NCBI GenBank assembly: GCA_022821275.1
Contig: JAJEDY010000100.1
Span: forward strand, 1-64,000
Direction of reading: 5' to 3'
DNA length: 64,000 nucleotides
Source of the DNA: Candidatus Latescibacterota bacterium
GTDB taxonomy: Bacteria > Latescibacterota > UBA2968
Shown: positions 18,505 to 27,246 of the stretch, piece by piece
Numbering within the stretch: the stretch's first letter is position 1
Layout: every line of letters starts with the position of its first letter
The notes under the pieces: generated by a model
Databases searched by the model: none
The model's input: the letters and a program-made list of their open reading frames with translations, nothing else
Told to the model about the DNA's origin: nothing
Program-made: the position numbers and the translations under genes

Positions 18505-19596
18505 TCAAACAGCGTATTTTTCCAGCACATCTCGATCAATCTCAATCCCCAATCCCGGCGCATCGGGCACGGGCAATTCGCCATCTACAGCCTGAATCGG
18601 ATTTACAGCCAACTCCGTCCGCAACTCATTCTCCGTCATATCGTATTCAAACAAGGATGGAATTGGGTTCAAAGCATCCGGCGCATCGGGAATAGTCGCC
18701 TGCCAGTGAACAGTCGCCGCCAACCGAATATGACTGCCCCACATATGCGGCAAAACCCGCACATAATTTGCGCTCGCCATCACCGCAATATTGCGACATT
18801 CGCTAAACCCGCCTGCAATGCTGATATCGGGCTGCACAATATCCAGTGCCCGCTGCTGGATCAACTCGCGGAACGCCCAACGCCCGGCCAGCCCTTCCGC
18901 GCCCGCAATGCGTATGGGCAACGCGCCTTTCACCTGCAAATACCCGCGCACATCATCCAGTGGTATCGGCTCTTCATACCAGAACAAATCATTGTGCGCG
19001 ATCTTATGCCCCACATCAATAGCCGTACCCACATCATATCCGCAATTGGCATCCACGGCAAACAACACATCGTCGCCTATTGCCTGCCGAATTGCCGTTA
19101 CATTTTTCACATCGTAATCCGCGCCAAATCCGATCTTCATTTTCATCGCAGAGAAGCCCATATCGACATACCCTTTTGCCTCATCGACAAGTGCCCGTGT
19201 CACATCGGGGCGGTCTATGCGAAATAACCCGGTGGCATACGCGGGAATTTTATCTCTCACCTTCCCACCCAACAATTGATACACCGGCATATCGAGCGCC
19301 TTGCCCATCAAATCCCACAGCGCAATATCTATCCCACTGATCGCCTTTGGGCTTACCCCATCATCGGACAACGCCTGATAGATCGCACCACAATCAAACG
19401 GACTGCGCCCCACAATATGCGCGTCAATCGCAGATCGATGGACCTCACCTGTACCCTCACCCCACCCAATCAAGCCATTATCTGTAACGATCTCCACAAC
19501 TTGCGCCTGACGACTCGTGGACCATCCCCTCGAAATCGCGAACTTCTCTCGCAATAGGTATCGCAAATGATATGTTTTTACCTCGGTGATCTTCAT
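18505..19596 (-). CDS. mandelate racemase/muconate lactonizing enzyme family protein (enolase superfamily)
   Basis: A 363-residue enolase-superfamily enzyme with an intact MLE-type active site: MKMKIG (KxK, about residues 157-162), metal ligands in FAVDANCG, WYEEPIP and AGAEG, and a C-terminal LPHMWGSHIRLAA. It starts MKITEVKTYHLRYLL. It would isomerise, racemise or dehydrate a carboxylate substrate. Unlike the copy at 9274-10386 it has a canonical KxK, and it is not in a catabolic operon. Its neighbours are sucC and an M16 peptidase. Substrate unknown. Confidence 0.87.
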   Translation of the reverse strand: MKITEVKTYHLRYLLREKFAISRGWSTSRQAQVVEIVTDNGLIGWGEGTGEVHRSAIDAHIVGRSPFDCGAIYQALSDDGVSPKAISGIDIALWDLMGKALDMPVYQLLGGKVRDKIPAYATGLFRIDRPDVTRALVDEAKGYVDMGFSAMKMKIGFGADYDVKNVTAIRQAIGDDVLFAVDANCGYDVGTAIDVGHKIAHNDLFWYEEPIPLDDVRGYLQVKGALPIRIAGAEGLAGRWAFRELIQQRALDIVQPDISIAGGFSECRNIAVMASANYVRVLPHMWGSHIRLAATVHWQATIPDAPDALNPIPSLFEYDMTENELRTELAVNPIQAVDGELPVPDAPGLGIEIDRDVLEKYAV

Positions 19597-19612
19597 CTAT
19601 AAATCCTTTGAG

Positions 19613-22507
19613 CTAATCCACAAACAAATCATCCAATGTCACGGGCGTAACCGTGCCGAGAGTACTCAGACTATTGAGATCAAATTTGGTCGTATCGCCC
19701 ATAATAGAAATGAGTTTGGGACGTTTGGCAATATGCTGCTTGTGGAAATCGAATACAATCGGCATCTCAGCCTGGAGAATGTGACCAAACCGCTCTTTTC
19801 GCGGATCGGGCGTCTGGTTGCGGCGTTCCCAAATACGCAACACACCGGGTAATTCACGGTATTTAATCTTGGCGACGCGATAGCGATTGACCACAGAATT
19901 TTTCGCCTCTACAAAACGCTCGGGCGATTCGGGCAAATCGTCAATCAACTCGACCAGCGCAGCAACAGCTTCGGGGGTTTTGTCAGCCTGGCAGCCAATA
20001 TATCCCCACATGACATTCTGATCATTGCTGCGTCCGCCGAGGTCATACCGCGCAAATGTAGAATAAGCCAGCGCTCGGGCTTCGCGCAATTCCTGAAAAA
20101 CAATACCCGACATACCCCCGGCAAAATAATCGTTGTAGAGATCAATAGCCGGACGGAGGGCTGCATCGAATGCAACGCCTCCAGACTCGACAAAGACCTG
20201 CGACTGGGCCGTTTCTTTGTGAAAGAATCGGATTTCGGTTTTGTCCGGCGCGTGAACCTTCAGATACTCATAAGCGGGGGGCGTCTTCAATTCGCCACTG
20301 TCAGAGAAATGTTTTTGCAGTGTCGCAAGAACCTCATCCAGCGGCCTGGAACCCCCGTAAATCAGAGCATGTTGATAGGTCGGCAGGCTGGATATCAAAC
20401 CGTGTAATTCTGCAACCGTGAGCTTTTGTAATGCTTCAGACGAGATACTGCGTTTATACGACGAATTGTCGCCATAGCGACTGTAGAAACGCAGGGCATT
20501 GCGTAGAGACCGGGGATCTTTCTTTTGGTCTTCGCGTTGCGCGAGGGTAATTTTGACGAGCTCATCGAGCGTGGCCTGATCAGCAGTCGGACTCTGAGTA
20601 TATTTCATCATCAGCGCAAGAGATGCATCAAAATTTTCATCTAAACCGGAAATACTGATATTGGTTTCAGTATTTGACACGCCAATATTGAAATCCGTGC
20701 CCAGTTTGTACCATTCTTTCTTCAGCGCATCGGGAGACAGATCGCCGGCACCGGATTTGTCCATGAGTGATCTGGCCGTGCCGAGTCGGTTATCCTGATA
20801 CGTGCCCATATCCACGCTCAGCGTAAACGTGAAAAGATCGTTAACCGGATTTTTCACATAGTAGAGTTTTACACCGTCCCGCACCTGTGCAATCGTATAG
20901 TCTTTGTCGGTGACAAAAACGGGAGAAAGTTCATCGGTAGGCATAGCCAACACATCTTTTGCAAATTCGGATTGGCGGGTCGGATCAATATCAATTTTGT
21001 CGATTTCGGGCTTCTCTATCTTAGGCAATTCGTGTTGTTCGTCAATGCGATACCCCGCAACATAGTCCTCGCCAAAATAATGATTGGCTACGCGCATAAT
21101 ATCATCCCGCGTGATTTTTTCCATACGGGCAATTTCAGCAACCTCTTGATCCCATTCGGCAAATCCCAGAAACGCACTGGTCATTTGTCTGACCCGGCTG
21201 CGATTGGATTCCAAACCCCGTTTTTGATTCTTTTTAAAATCCGTGACAATCGCAGATAGCAGACCTTCGTCAAATTCGCCGCGTTTGATCATGGCAATCT
21301 GATCCAACAAAAGTTGCTCAACATCTGCGAGTGTTTGATCTTTTTTTGGAATACCCCACAGATATTGCGTGCCGTAATCATTGAGTAAATAGGGATAGCT
21401 TCCCGCGCGTCTCACTTTCTGCTGCTGCACGAGATTGAGATTGATAAGCCCCGCAGTGCGATTGTCCAGGATCATATCAATCAGCTTCAGAGCTTCGGCG
21501 TCTTTGTGGCCGCGATGGTTTGTGCGAAAGGCCAGAAGTACGTATTCTTCGCCCTGAAATTTGACCGTAACGCGCTCGGCACCTTTAAGAGGTGGTTCTT
21601 CCCATTTTTGGAGCGCGGGAATATCTTTGGCCTTCCATACTGAGAAATGTTCATCTATCAGTTGAATCGTCGCGTCAATGTCAATATCGCCAGAAATACA
21701 AATCGCCATATTGTTGGGCACGTAATAAGTGCCGTAAAATTGGTACATATTTTTGAGCGAGGGGTTTTTGAGATGCTCAACCTCGCCAATCGTGGTTTGC
21801 TGCCCGTAGGGATGATTTTTGTATAGATGTTTATTCACAGCCTCGCTGATGAGCCAGCCCTTGTTGTCCAATGTGCGGTTCTTTTCTTCATATACCACTT
21901 CGAGCTCGGGTTGGAACAGGCGAAACACGGGATTTTGAAACCGTTCGGACTCAATTTTTGCCCAGTGGTTGAGATAATTGCTGGGCAACCCCACTTTGTA
22001 CACGGTTTCTTCATGCCAGGTATGTGCATTCAAGCCACTCTCGCCCATAGCTTTGTAGAGCTTGTCGAGTTCGTTGGGAATGGCGTATTGTGCCGCCTGT
22101 TGAGACGCCTTGTTGATCTCTGCGTAAATGGCCTTGCGTTTTTCGGGATCGGTTTCGCGGAAGTGGTCTTCATACAATGCGATAATGCGGGCAATATGGA
22201 CCTTTTCTTTTTTGTAATCCAAAGTCCCGATATTTTGCGTGCCCTTAAAAAGCATGTGTTCCAAATAATGCGCCAGACCCGTAGATTCGGCGGGATCGTG
22301 TTTGCTTCCCGCACGCACGGGGATTTCGGCATAAAAACGCGGTTCTTCGTGGTTTTCAGTGAGATAAACTGTGAGACCATTGTCGAGCTTATAGATGTGT
22401 ACATTCATCGGATCGTCGGGATTGGGCGCATTGAGGCGCGTAAACCCGGCGAAGACAGGTGAAGCGAGCAGTGTAAGAGCAAAAGTAAGGGCAAATAATT
22501 TCTGCAT
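19613..22507 (-). CDS. secreted M16-family zinc metallopeptidase (pitrilysin-like, double domain)
   Basis: About 964 residues. The start at 22507 is preferred to the longer frame because CAAAGGAG lies seven bases upstream and a clean Sec signal peptide follows directly (MQKLFALTFALTLLASPVFA). The inverted zinc motif is H80-Y-L-E83-H84 in GLAHYLEHMLFKG, with the downstream Glu expected near EVVYEEKN. The length covers the four-lobed clamshell of single-chain M16 enzymes. The C-terminal half lacks a second HxxEH, as expected. It degrades peptides in the periplasm or envelope. It stands alone between the enolase-superfamily gene and the DUF790 gene. Confidence 0.92.
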   Translation of the reverse strand: MQKLFALTFALTLLASPVFAGFTRLNAPNPDDPMNVHIYKLDNGLTVYLTENHEEPRFYAEIPVRAGSKHDPAESTGLAHYLEHMLFKGTQNIGTLDYKKEKVHIARIIALYEDHFRETDPEKRKAIYAEINKASQQAAQYAIPNELDKLYKAMGESGLNAHTWHEETVYKVGLPSNYLNHWAKIESERFQNPVFRLFQPELEVVYEEKNRTLDNKGWLISEAVNKHLYKNHPYGQQTTIGEVEHLKNPSLKNMYQFYGTYYVPNNMAICISGDIDIDATIQLIDEHFSVWKAKDIPALQKWEEPPLKGAERVTVKFQGEEYVLLAFRTNHRGHKDAEALKLIDMILDNRTAGLINLNLVQQQKVRRAGSYPYLLNDYGTQYLWGIPKKDQTLADVEQLLLDQIAMIKRGEFDEGLLSAIVTDFKKNQKRGLESNRSRVRQMTSAFLGFAEWDQEVAEIARMEKITRDDIMRVANHYFGEDYVAGYRIDEQHELPKIEKPEIDKIDIDPTRQSEFAKDVLAMPTDELSPVFVTDKDYTIAQVRDGVKLYYVKNPVNDLFTFTLSVDMGTYQDNRLGTARSLMDKSGAGDLSPDALKKEWYKLGTDFNIGVSNTETNISISGLDENFDASLALMMKYTQSPTADQATLDELVKITLAQREDQKKDPRSLRNALRFYSRYGDNSSYKRSISSEALQKLTVAELHGLISSLPTYQHALIYGGSRPLDEVLATLQKHFSDSGELKTPPAYEYLKVHAPDKTEIRFFHKETAQSQVFVESGGVAFDAALRPAIDLYNDYFAGGMSGIVFQELREARALAYSTFARYDLGGRSNDQNVMWGYIGCQADKTPEAVAALVELIDDLPESPERFVEAKNSVVNRYRVAKIKYRELPGVLRIWERRNQTPDPRKERFGHILQAEMPIVFDFHKQHIAKRPKLISIMGDTTKFDLNSLSTLGTVTPVTLDDLFVD

Positions 22508-22609
22508 AATGCACTCCTTTGAAAGTGAACCGTGTCGTGAATTTTTCAGGTCGGATAATTTATCTATTTTTTGATGCCGTGAAAAGCATAAATGTTTCAT
22601 TATCACTAT

Positions 22610-23842
22610 TTAATCATTTACACAGTCTTCCGGGCGAATTTTATCGAGGCGTTGGACGACATCCTGGGGTTGAATTCGGGTTTTAAAAAAGAAGACATGC
22701 CCGGGCACATCCTCGAAATCTTCTTCCTCGACATTGAGATCACGAGAAACAGCGACGACGAGATCCTTGCGATTGGCGCGGCGGAGTTTGTCGAGTTTGC
22801 GCCTCAGATAATCGGGATGCCAAAAACCGACGATCTCGAGCAACGCCGTGCGCCCATCGGGATGGCGGAAAATAAAATCGGGAATAAAGACCGTATTCTT
22901 GAGATTCACAATCTCTGTTTCGCGTTCGAGTTCCCAGTCGGTCTTAGCTTTTTCAAAACGCGTAGCAAAAGTCTCTTCGAGGAGAGAATCGTACACCGTC
23001 TGATCTTTGTAATGCGAAATCAAATTGTGGGTGTCATCCAGAACAAAATCGCCTTCTCGGCCATCTTTGAGCTTGACCTTGGCTTCCATTTTCCATCGAG
23101 TACACAGGAGCAGCGCAGGCAAAAAAACAGCCATCTGAATGCCGTATTTTTGCGAGAGACGAAACAGGCTCACAGGACCGTCGAGGACGATTTCGTATCC
23201 CGCATCCCGGTCACCGCGAATATCGTGTATCAGGCGATAAAATTTGATAAACTTGAAAAGCTGTTTGTAGCGCACGGGCAAGTTGCGATGCACCGAGAGT
23301 CGCATGCGAGTGCAGCGATAGAACATAGCCTGCGCAAGTGCGACATTGTAGCGGTTGAGCAACCACGCGGGATCGGGCGCGTCAACGCGATCCAGATAGT
23401 GATTGACGGGAAGGTCTGCGTAGAGGCTATGCGCGATATTTTCCGACGAGGTCTGGTATTTAAGCGCGACCTGGTCGAGAATGTGTTCGCGTGTGACGGG
23501 ATAGAGGAGATCGGATTCGCGGACAATGGGGTGATTCTCTCGGCTGAGGCCAAAAACCTGTGTGCGAATTTCCTCGGGTTCAACAATGCTGTCAATGCGA
23601 AACTCACAGCGGTCGTCTTCGAGCAATTTCGTCAGACCGCGTTGAACGCGATAATCCGTTGCCTCGGCCGCGCGCAGGTCCAGCGCACTGTGTAATTCAC
23701 CGCGCGACTTGCCCTGGTGATCGACGAAGATATCGATAATTTCCTCTGCCAGCGCGATGATACTGGATGCTGTTGTATCCACATAGCGAGGCTCGATATA
23801 AGGCCCGCGGCGACGCACGAGCAAAAGGTCGGAAGTGAGCAT
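22610..23842 (-). CDS. DUF790-family predicted nuclease (Bax1-like)
   Basis: A 410-residue protein of the DUF790/Bax1 family. It starts MLTSDLLLVRRRGPYIEPRYV and its C-terminal half looks like a restriction-endonuclease fold, with NTVFIPDFIFRHPDGRTALLEIVGFW (cut here as PDFIFRH and LLEIVGFW). In archaea Bax1 partners the XPB helicase, and the two genes are usually adjacent. Here an XPB-like helicase is encoded at 33374-34774, about 9.5 kb away on the same strand, with an accessory island between. A role in nucleotide excision-type repair is inferred from family knowledge. No clear Shine-Dalgarno precedes the ATG. Confidence 0.8.
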   Translation of the reverse strand: MLTSDLLLVRRRGPYIEPRYVDTTASSIIALAEEIIDIFVDHQGKSRGELHSALDLRAAEATDYRVQRGLTKLLEDDRCEFRIDSIVEPEEIRTQVFGLSRENHPIVRESDLLYPVTREHILDQVALKYQTSSENIAHSLYADLPVNHYLDRVDAPDPAWLLNRYNVALAQAMFYRCTRMRLSVHRNLPVRYKQLFKFIKFYRLIHDIRGDRDAGYEIVLDGPVSLFRLSQKYGIQMAVFLPALLLCTRWKMEAKVKLKDGREGDFVLDDTHNLISHYKDQTVYDSLLEETFATRFEKAKTDWELERETEIVNLKNTVFIPDFIFRHPDGRTALLEIVGFWHPDYLRRKLDKLRRANRKDLVVAVSRDLNVEEEDFEDVPGHVFFFKTRIQPQDVVQRLDKIRPEDCVND

Positions 23843-23871
23843 AAATCAGTAAGACTTGAAACGCCTGCCCC

Positions 23872-24636
23872 TTACAGGACAGGCTGAAGTGCCTCTTCCA
23901 CGGATAGTGGAAAAATTTCTGTCACATCGCCTTCAAGGCGCAAGGCGAGATCTGCATAACTATCGTGATCCGTTTTGCCCTTATTGATAATAACATAGGG
24001 CGCACCGCGTTCTGCTGCCATCAATGGAAAGCTCGCGGCGGGATAGACGGATAAGGTAGAACCCAGAGATATCGCCAGGTCGGCATTGGCCGCAGCTTTT
24101 GCTGCCCGATGCAAGTCATCTTCAATGAGCAATTGACCAAAGCTGACAGTGGCAGATTTGAGATAACCTCCGCATTCGCACAGAGGAGGCTTTCTTGTAC
24201 GGCGAAAGGCGGCATAGTGACGTTCGGGATCGCTGCGTTTGCCACAGGTCTGACATTCGACTTCTGCATTGGTGCCGTGTAGTTCGACCAGGCGTTCAGG
24301 AGAGGTGCCAGCCCGGGTATGCAGGCCATCGATATTTTGCGTGATAACACATTCAATTTTGTCTGATCGCTCGAGCTTCACAACAGCCATGTGAACGGCA
24401 TTGGGACGGGCGTTTTCAAAGGCAGCCCAGCCTGCGAGCTTTTGATCCCATGCTTCGACACGTGCTTCTTCAGAAGTCATAAAATCCCGGTAATAAACCG
24501 GTCGCCGGGTTTTCCACACGCCATCTGGCCCGCGAAAGTCGGGTATGCCACTCGCGGTGGAAACACCTGCCCCCGTAAAGATGAGAATGCGCTCGGCATT
24601 TTGGATGTATTCGACGAGTTCTGTATTGGGCGTCAC
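23872..24636 (-). CDS. Sir2-family NAD-dependent protein deacylase
   Basis: About 254 residues. It has the NAD-binding GAGVSTASGIPDFRG, the catalytic ITQNIDGLHTRAG with LHG (catalytic His) and a zinc-binding set of four cysteines: CQTC and a CEC pair. It removes acyl groups from lysines using NAD. The frame extends upstream to 24807, but the GTG at 24636 is preferred. It overlaps the Smr gene stop as GTGA, it matches the family's N-terminus, and the extension is covered by another gene. It forms a coupled pair with Smr, in the cluster DUF5069-Smr-Sir2-DUF790. Confidence 0.9.
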   Translation of the reverse strand: MTPNTELVEYIQNAERILIFTGAGVSTASGIPDFRGPDGVWKTRRPVYYRDFMTSEEARVEAWDQKLAGWAAFENARPNAVHMAVVKLERSDKIECVITQNIDGLHTRAGTSPERLVELHGTNAEVECQTCGKRSDPERHYAAFRRTRKPPLCECGGYLKSATVSFGQLLIEDDLHRAAKAAANADLAISLGSTLSVYPAASFPLMAAERGAPYVIINKGKTDHDSYADLALRLEGDVTEIFPLSVEEALQPVL

Positions 24637-24905
24637 GATTGTGTCTTCATGTTGAGTACAACCGAGGTCGAACCCCAGTTGTGATCGGTGAGATAATACG
24701 CGATAACATCGGGGCGGCGTTTTAAGATGGTGTGAACGATTTCGCGCAGAACACCCGTGCCCTTGCCGTGAATAATACGCACGTCGGAAATACCGCGCAG
24801 TTTGCATTCATCGAGATAATCGGGCACGAGAGCCTTGACATCATCCGGATGAAAGTGGTGCAGATCGAGTTCGCCATCAATTGGAAGTTCGACGGGTTCG
24901 GGCAT
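24633..24905 (-). CDS. Smr-domain protein
   Basis: A 90-residue stand-alone Smr domain. It has LDLHHFHPDDV (the LDLH core) and VRIIHGKGTGVLRE (the HGKGxG loop). Smr domains bind or nick nucleic acids. Stand-alone versions act as endonucleases, and some rescue stalled ribosomes. The ATG at 24905 is chosen because it lies 10 bases after the upstream stop and has AGAGGGGA before it. The longer frame to 24977 runs into the DUF5069 gene. Its TGA overlaps the Sir2 GTG, so the two proteins are probably made together. Confidence 0.85.
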   Translation of the reverse strand: MPEPVELPIDGELDLHHFHPDDVKALVPDYLDECKLRGISDVRIIHGKGTGVLREIVHTILKRRPDVIAYYLTDHNWGSTSVVLNMKTQS

Positions 24906-24915
24906 ATCCCCTCTC

Positions 24916-25770
24916 TTATCCCAGGTTGTAGGCGTGTGCATCGTCCAGGTCGAGCAAGTCAAACCATGTGGTGACATCGGTGCGGCCAGGTGCCACGCGC
25001 TCCAGCGTTGAGTTAAAAATCTCCATTTGCTGTTCGCCTTCGGGACCTTTTTGGGAGAGAGCCGCGTTCAGACCCGAGATTTCATCCTGAGTGCGATCCG
25101 TGTGTTCGAGCACCCAATCCCCGAGTTCGATATCGTTGACATTGTGATAGGCCGCATCCTGAAAATCTTCGGCGGATATATTGAGAAAATCGAGAATAAC
25201 CTTATCAATGGGACAATCGTAGATATAATCGTTGAGTTTGCCCGCCTTTGCCGCGCGTGCCTTATCGCCCATGCGTGATCCGCCGTAAATACCCGCGACA
25301 TCGCTGTTATACGGCGAGCGTGGTGGGCGTTCGGTCAGATCGGTATCCCGGTAACAACCCCAGTCGTCGAGTTCCATAGATTGGAGCATCGTTTTTACTT
25401 TATCGGGATCGGCATTGAATTTTTCAAGGCGATCTTTTAAGCGCTGGCGACTCGCTTCATCAAAAGGTTCCCATGTGAGAAGCTCGTTGTTGTACGCCTG
25501 GATTTCCTCTTCAGTTTTAGGGTAATTTTCGCGTAGCCAATCGCACAATTCCGCGTCATTCATGCGCTCAGCCGCGTCGGCAAAGTCATCATGCGAGACG
25601 CCGAGAAAATCGAGTACTATTTTATCCAACCCCGAATTCTCGCCATAGAGGTGTTCACCAATCGTATTTGCCCGGTGCGCCCGCGCTTTATCGGTCAAGC
25701 GAGCAAGTGAGACAATCCCGAGCATTGAAGTATTGGTCGGCCGGCGAGGGGGTTGTTTCGTCATATCCAT
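24916..25770 (-). CDS. protein with two DUF5069 domains
   Basis: A 284-residue soluble protein with two copies of the DUF5069 domain, about residues 5-130 and 145-275. The repeats share LARLTDKARAHRAN / GSRMGDKARAAKAG and DKIVLDFLGVSHDDFADAA / DKVILDFLNISAEDFQDAA. Single-domain members are common in bacteria, often with no known role. A tandem arrangement in one chain is less usual and may reflect internal duplication, giving a built-in dimer. AGAAAGGC lies before ATG. It leads the Smr-Sir2 cluster with a 10-base gap. Function unknown. Confidence 0.75.
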   Translation of the reverse strand: MDMTKQPPRRPTNTSMLGIVSLARLTDKARAHRANTIGEHLYGENSGLDKIVLDFLGVSHDDFADAAERMNDAELCDWLRENYPKTEEEIQAYNNELLTWEPFDEASRQRLKDRLEKFNADPDKVKTMLQSMELDDWGCYRDTDLTERPPRSPYNSDVAGIYGGSRMGDKARAAKAGKLNDYIYDCPIDKVILDFLNISAEDFQDAAYHNVNDIELGDWVLEHTDRTQDEISGLNAALSQKGPEGEQQMEIFNSTLERVAPGRTDVTTWFDLLDLDDAHAYNLG

Positions 25771-25848
25771 GGTATGCCTTTCTATTTTTTGTTTTGGGTT
25801 ATATCAGCTAAAAGTTGCTGAAGGTGTGGTTTGGCGTTGGGCCTATCT

Positions 25849-26139
25849 TCATAACACTATCATTTCTTTTAGAACAGTGTCTCGAATTTCCTCCCGAAGC
25901 GACTCTTTAGGGACAACATCTACCTTGCGATGAAGCTTTGTCTCCAGAAAATCTCCGACCCTGATCAGATCGAATAGGCTTGCCTCATCGTCAAAATCTA
26001 TCAAGACATCTATATCACTGGTATTTCGCTGTTCATCCCGCGCTAAAGATCCAAATAAGCTAATTCCTCGCACTTTGTGTTGCAAAAGATCGGGTTTCAA
26101 TGCCTTTAGTGTGTTCACTATTTCTGTTTTATCCATCAT
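25849..26139 (-). CDS. minimal nucleotidyltransferase (MNT/HI0073 type)
   Basis: A 96-residue single-domain nucleotidyltransferase of the beta-polymerase fold. It has the family signature GSLARDEQRNTSDIDVLIDF (GS followed by DxD) and a third acidic residue in VDVVPKE. Such proteins usually work with a HEPN-domain partner as a toxin-antitoxin module, where the transferase adds nucleotides to the HEPN toxin. No HEPN gene is present. Instead, the ATG at 26139 overlaps the stop of a DUF4160 gene as ATGA. This makes a coupled three-gene unit with DUF2442. The longer frame to 26190 only reads into that neighbour. Confidence 0.85.
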   Translation of the reverse strand: MMDKTEIVNTLKALKPDLLQHKVRGISLFGSLARDEQRNTSDIDVLIDFDDEASLFDLIRVGDFLETKLHRKVDVVPKESLREEIRDTVLKEMIVL

Positions 26140-26396
26140 TCCAATGGAGCTATTTTGCCGGGATTCTCTAAATCTTGTGCCCGTTCCCAAGCTGTCCTCA
26201 ATTCCGCTTGATGTAAAGACGCCCAGCGAAGCACAAGTCGTTGCTCTCTTGTCGGCAAAAATCCTTTTAATACTTCAAGGGTTTCAATTCCAATAACTGC
26301 CTGGTTATCACCATACAGTGCGTGAAAATGCGCTGGCGGATGTTCTCTAAAATGAATTTGGATGATAATTCCGTAAAAGCGACAAAGTTCAGGCAT
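26136..26396 (-). CDS. DUF4160 domain protein
   Basis: An 86-residue small protein that begins MPELCRFYGIIIQIHFREHPP and continues HFHALYGDNQAVIGIETLEVLKG (shown partly), the signature of DUF4160. This family is commonly encoded next to DUF2442 and has been suggested to form a toxin-antitoxin-like pair, though I know of no settled mechanism. Its start overlaps the DUF2442 stop by 8 bases and its stop overlaps the nucleotidyltransferase start by 4 bases. All three are therefore translationally linked. The ATG at 26396 is preferred to the one at 26408 by family length. Confidence 0.82.
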   Translation of the reverse strand: MPELCRFYGIIIQIHFREHPPAHFHALYGDNQAVIGIETLEVLKGFLPTREQRLVLRWASLHQAELRTAWERAQDLENPGKIAPLE

Positions 26397-26673
26397 TCTC
26401 AATCGCAACTTGTGTGCCCGGCATCACTTCGGCCACAGATTTGCCCGTGAGTTCCATATATAGCGCGTCCGAACAAATATCCAAATCATCGCCCCAGGCT
26501 ATTGCGCCCCCATCTGCCACGCGCACAGTCTCAAAGAATGTGCGGTCATTCCAGGCTGCAAACACACCGCGCCCAGCCATATCTGAAAGGTCTATCTCAC
26601 CCGCAACCCCATCCGAATAGCGCACCCAGATGCAGTAACCATCACGCGGTTCCACTGCTATTGGTCGTATCAT
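26389..26673 (-). CDS. DUF2442 domain protein
   Basis: A 94-residue small protein with the DUF2442 pattern. An N-terminal strand-rich part (IRPIAVEPRDGYCIWVRYSDG, given in pieces as IRPIAVEP and WVRYSDGV) is followed by GEIDLSDMAGRGVFAAW and a Trp-Gly-Asp near WGDDLDICSDALY. DUF2442 proteins usually sit beside DUF4160 proteins and may be the DNA-binding or antitoxin partner. First gene of the overlapping DUF2442-DUF4160-MNT set, at the edge of the accessory island. Mode of action unknown. Confidence 0.82.
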   Translation of the reverse strand: MIRPIAVEPRDGYCIWVRYSDGVAGEIDLSDMAGRGVFAAWNDRTFFETVRVADGGAIAWGDDLDICSDALYMELTGKSVAEVMPGTQVAIENA

Positions 26674-26753
26674 TGCAGTTCTCCTTTTGCTATCGTTTCA
26701 ATTATCCCAACAAATAAAAAGTGTAGCAACAACGCCATTTTGTCAACCGCATT

Positions 26754-26835
26754 TCAAAATATCTGGCGTCTCTTTTCATCGTACGCATCGCATTCTCTGC
26801 CGCGGGAGAGACGATTTTCAAAGGATAGCGTGTTT
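26754..26835 (-). pseudogene. remnant of the 3' end of an XPB-like helicase gene
   Basis: Read on the minus strand, this non-annotated stretch ends FENRLSRGRECDAYDEK followed by RRQIF and TGA. The intact XPB-like helicase (33374-34774) ends VEDRISRRRRQHDAYDG, then KQREMF and TGA. The match covers about 22 residues ending at the same stop. At DNA level 14 bases are identical (CATCGTACGCATCG, at 26777-26790 and 33397-33410) within a longer similar stretch that runs past both stop codons. Upstream of about 26835 the similarity fades. It is a decayed copy of the helicase C-terminus and marks the left edge of the accessory island. Confidence 0.72.
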
Positions 26836-26871
26836 GCATGCACAGTGACGCAAAAATGACTTCGTGACGTT

Positions 26872-27246
26872 CTACCACACGGCATGCTTAAAGTGTGTTA
26901 AAATGGTTTGATCTTTTGTTACGAGTGTATTGTCGTTCAACCCCGCTTGCGCCACGATGATGCGGTCAAACGGATCGCGTGTCCATGAATACTGTTGAGC
27001 ACACTGGACAATTTGATAGAAGTTTTTATCACAGACATTAAGCCCTATTGCCTCTGACAAGGCGGAAATAACCGTTTGTGGTTTTGGGGTGATGCGTTTG
27101 ACCTCGAGCAAATATTGCAATTCTAAACTGACGATTGGAGAGATATAAATATCATTTTTATTAATGTGTGATCTGACCTTTGTGCTCAATTTTTCTGTTT
27201 GACCAGCATATAACCATACCACAACATGGGTGTCAAGGTAGATCAA
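26872..27246 (-). CDS. vapC: PIN-domain ribonuclease toxin (VapC type)
   Basis: A 124-residue PIN domain. Acidic residues fit the catalytic set: Asp5 in MIYLDTHVVVW, a Glu in VSLELQYLLEV, and Asp residues in SWTRDPFDRIIVAQA. VapC toxins cut tRNA or rRNA and stop translation until neutralised by their antitoxin. The gene overlaps the upstream antitoxin gene by 14 bases, the usual antitoxin-first order. The base composition is visibly more AT-rich than the surrounding housekeeping genes, which fits transfer. Just downstream is the XPB-gene remnant. Confidence 0.9.
   Translation of the reverse strand: MIYLDTHVVVWLYAGQTEKLSTKVRSHINKNDIYISPIVSLELQYLLEVKRITPKPQTVISALSEAIGLNVCDKNFYQIVQCAQQYSWTRDPFDRIIVAQAGLNDNTLVTKDQTILTHFKHAVW

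Noticed and set aside
22592-23695. 367-codon plus-strand frame opposite the DUF790 gene
   Set aside because: Antisense to a recognised family protein of normal length, with no motif of its own.
24637-24807. N-terminal extension of Sir2 to 24807
   Set aside because: The extension is antitypical for the family and lies within the Smr coding region. GTG at 24636 overlaps the Smr stop.
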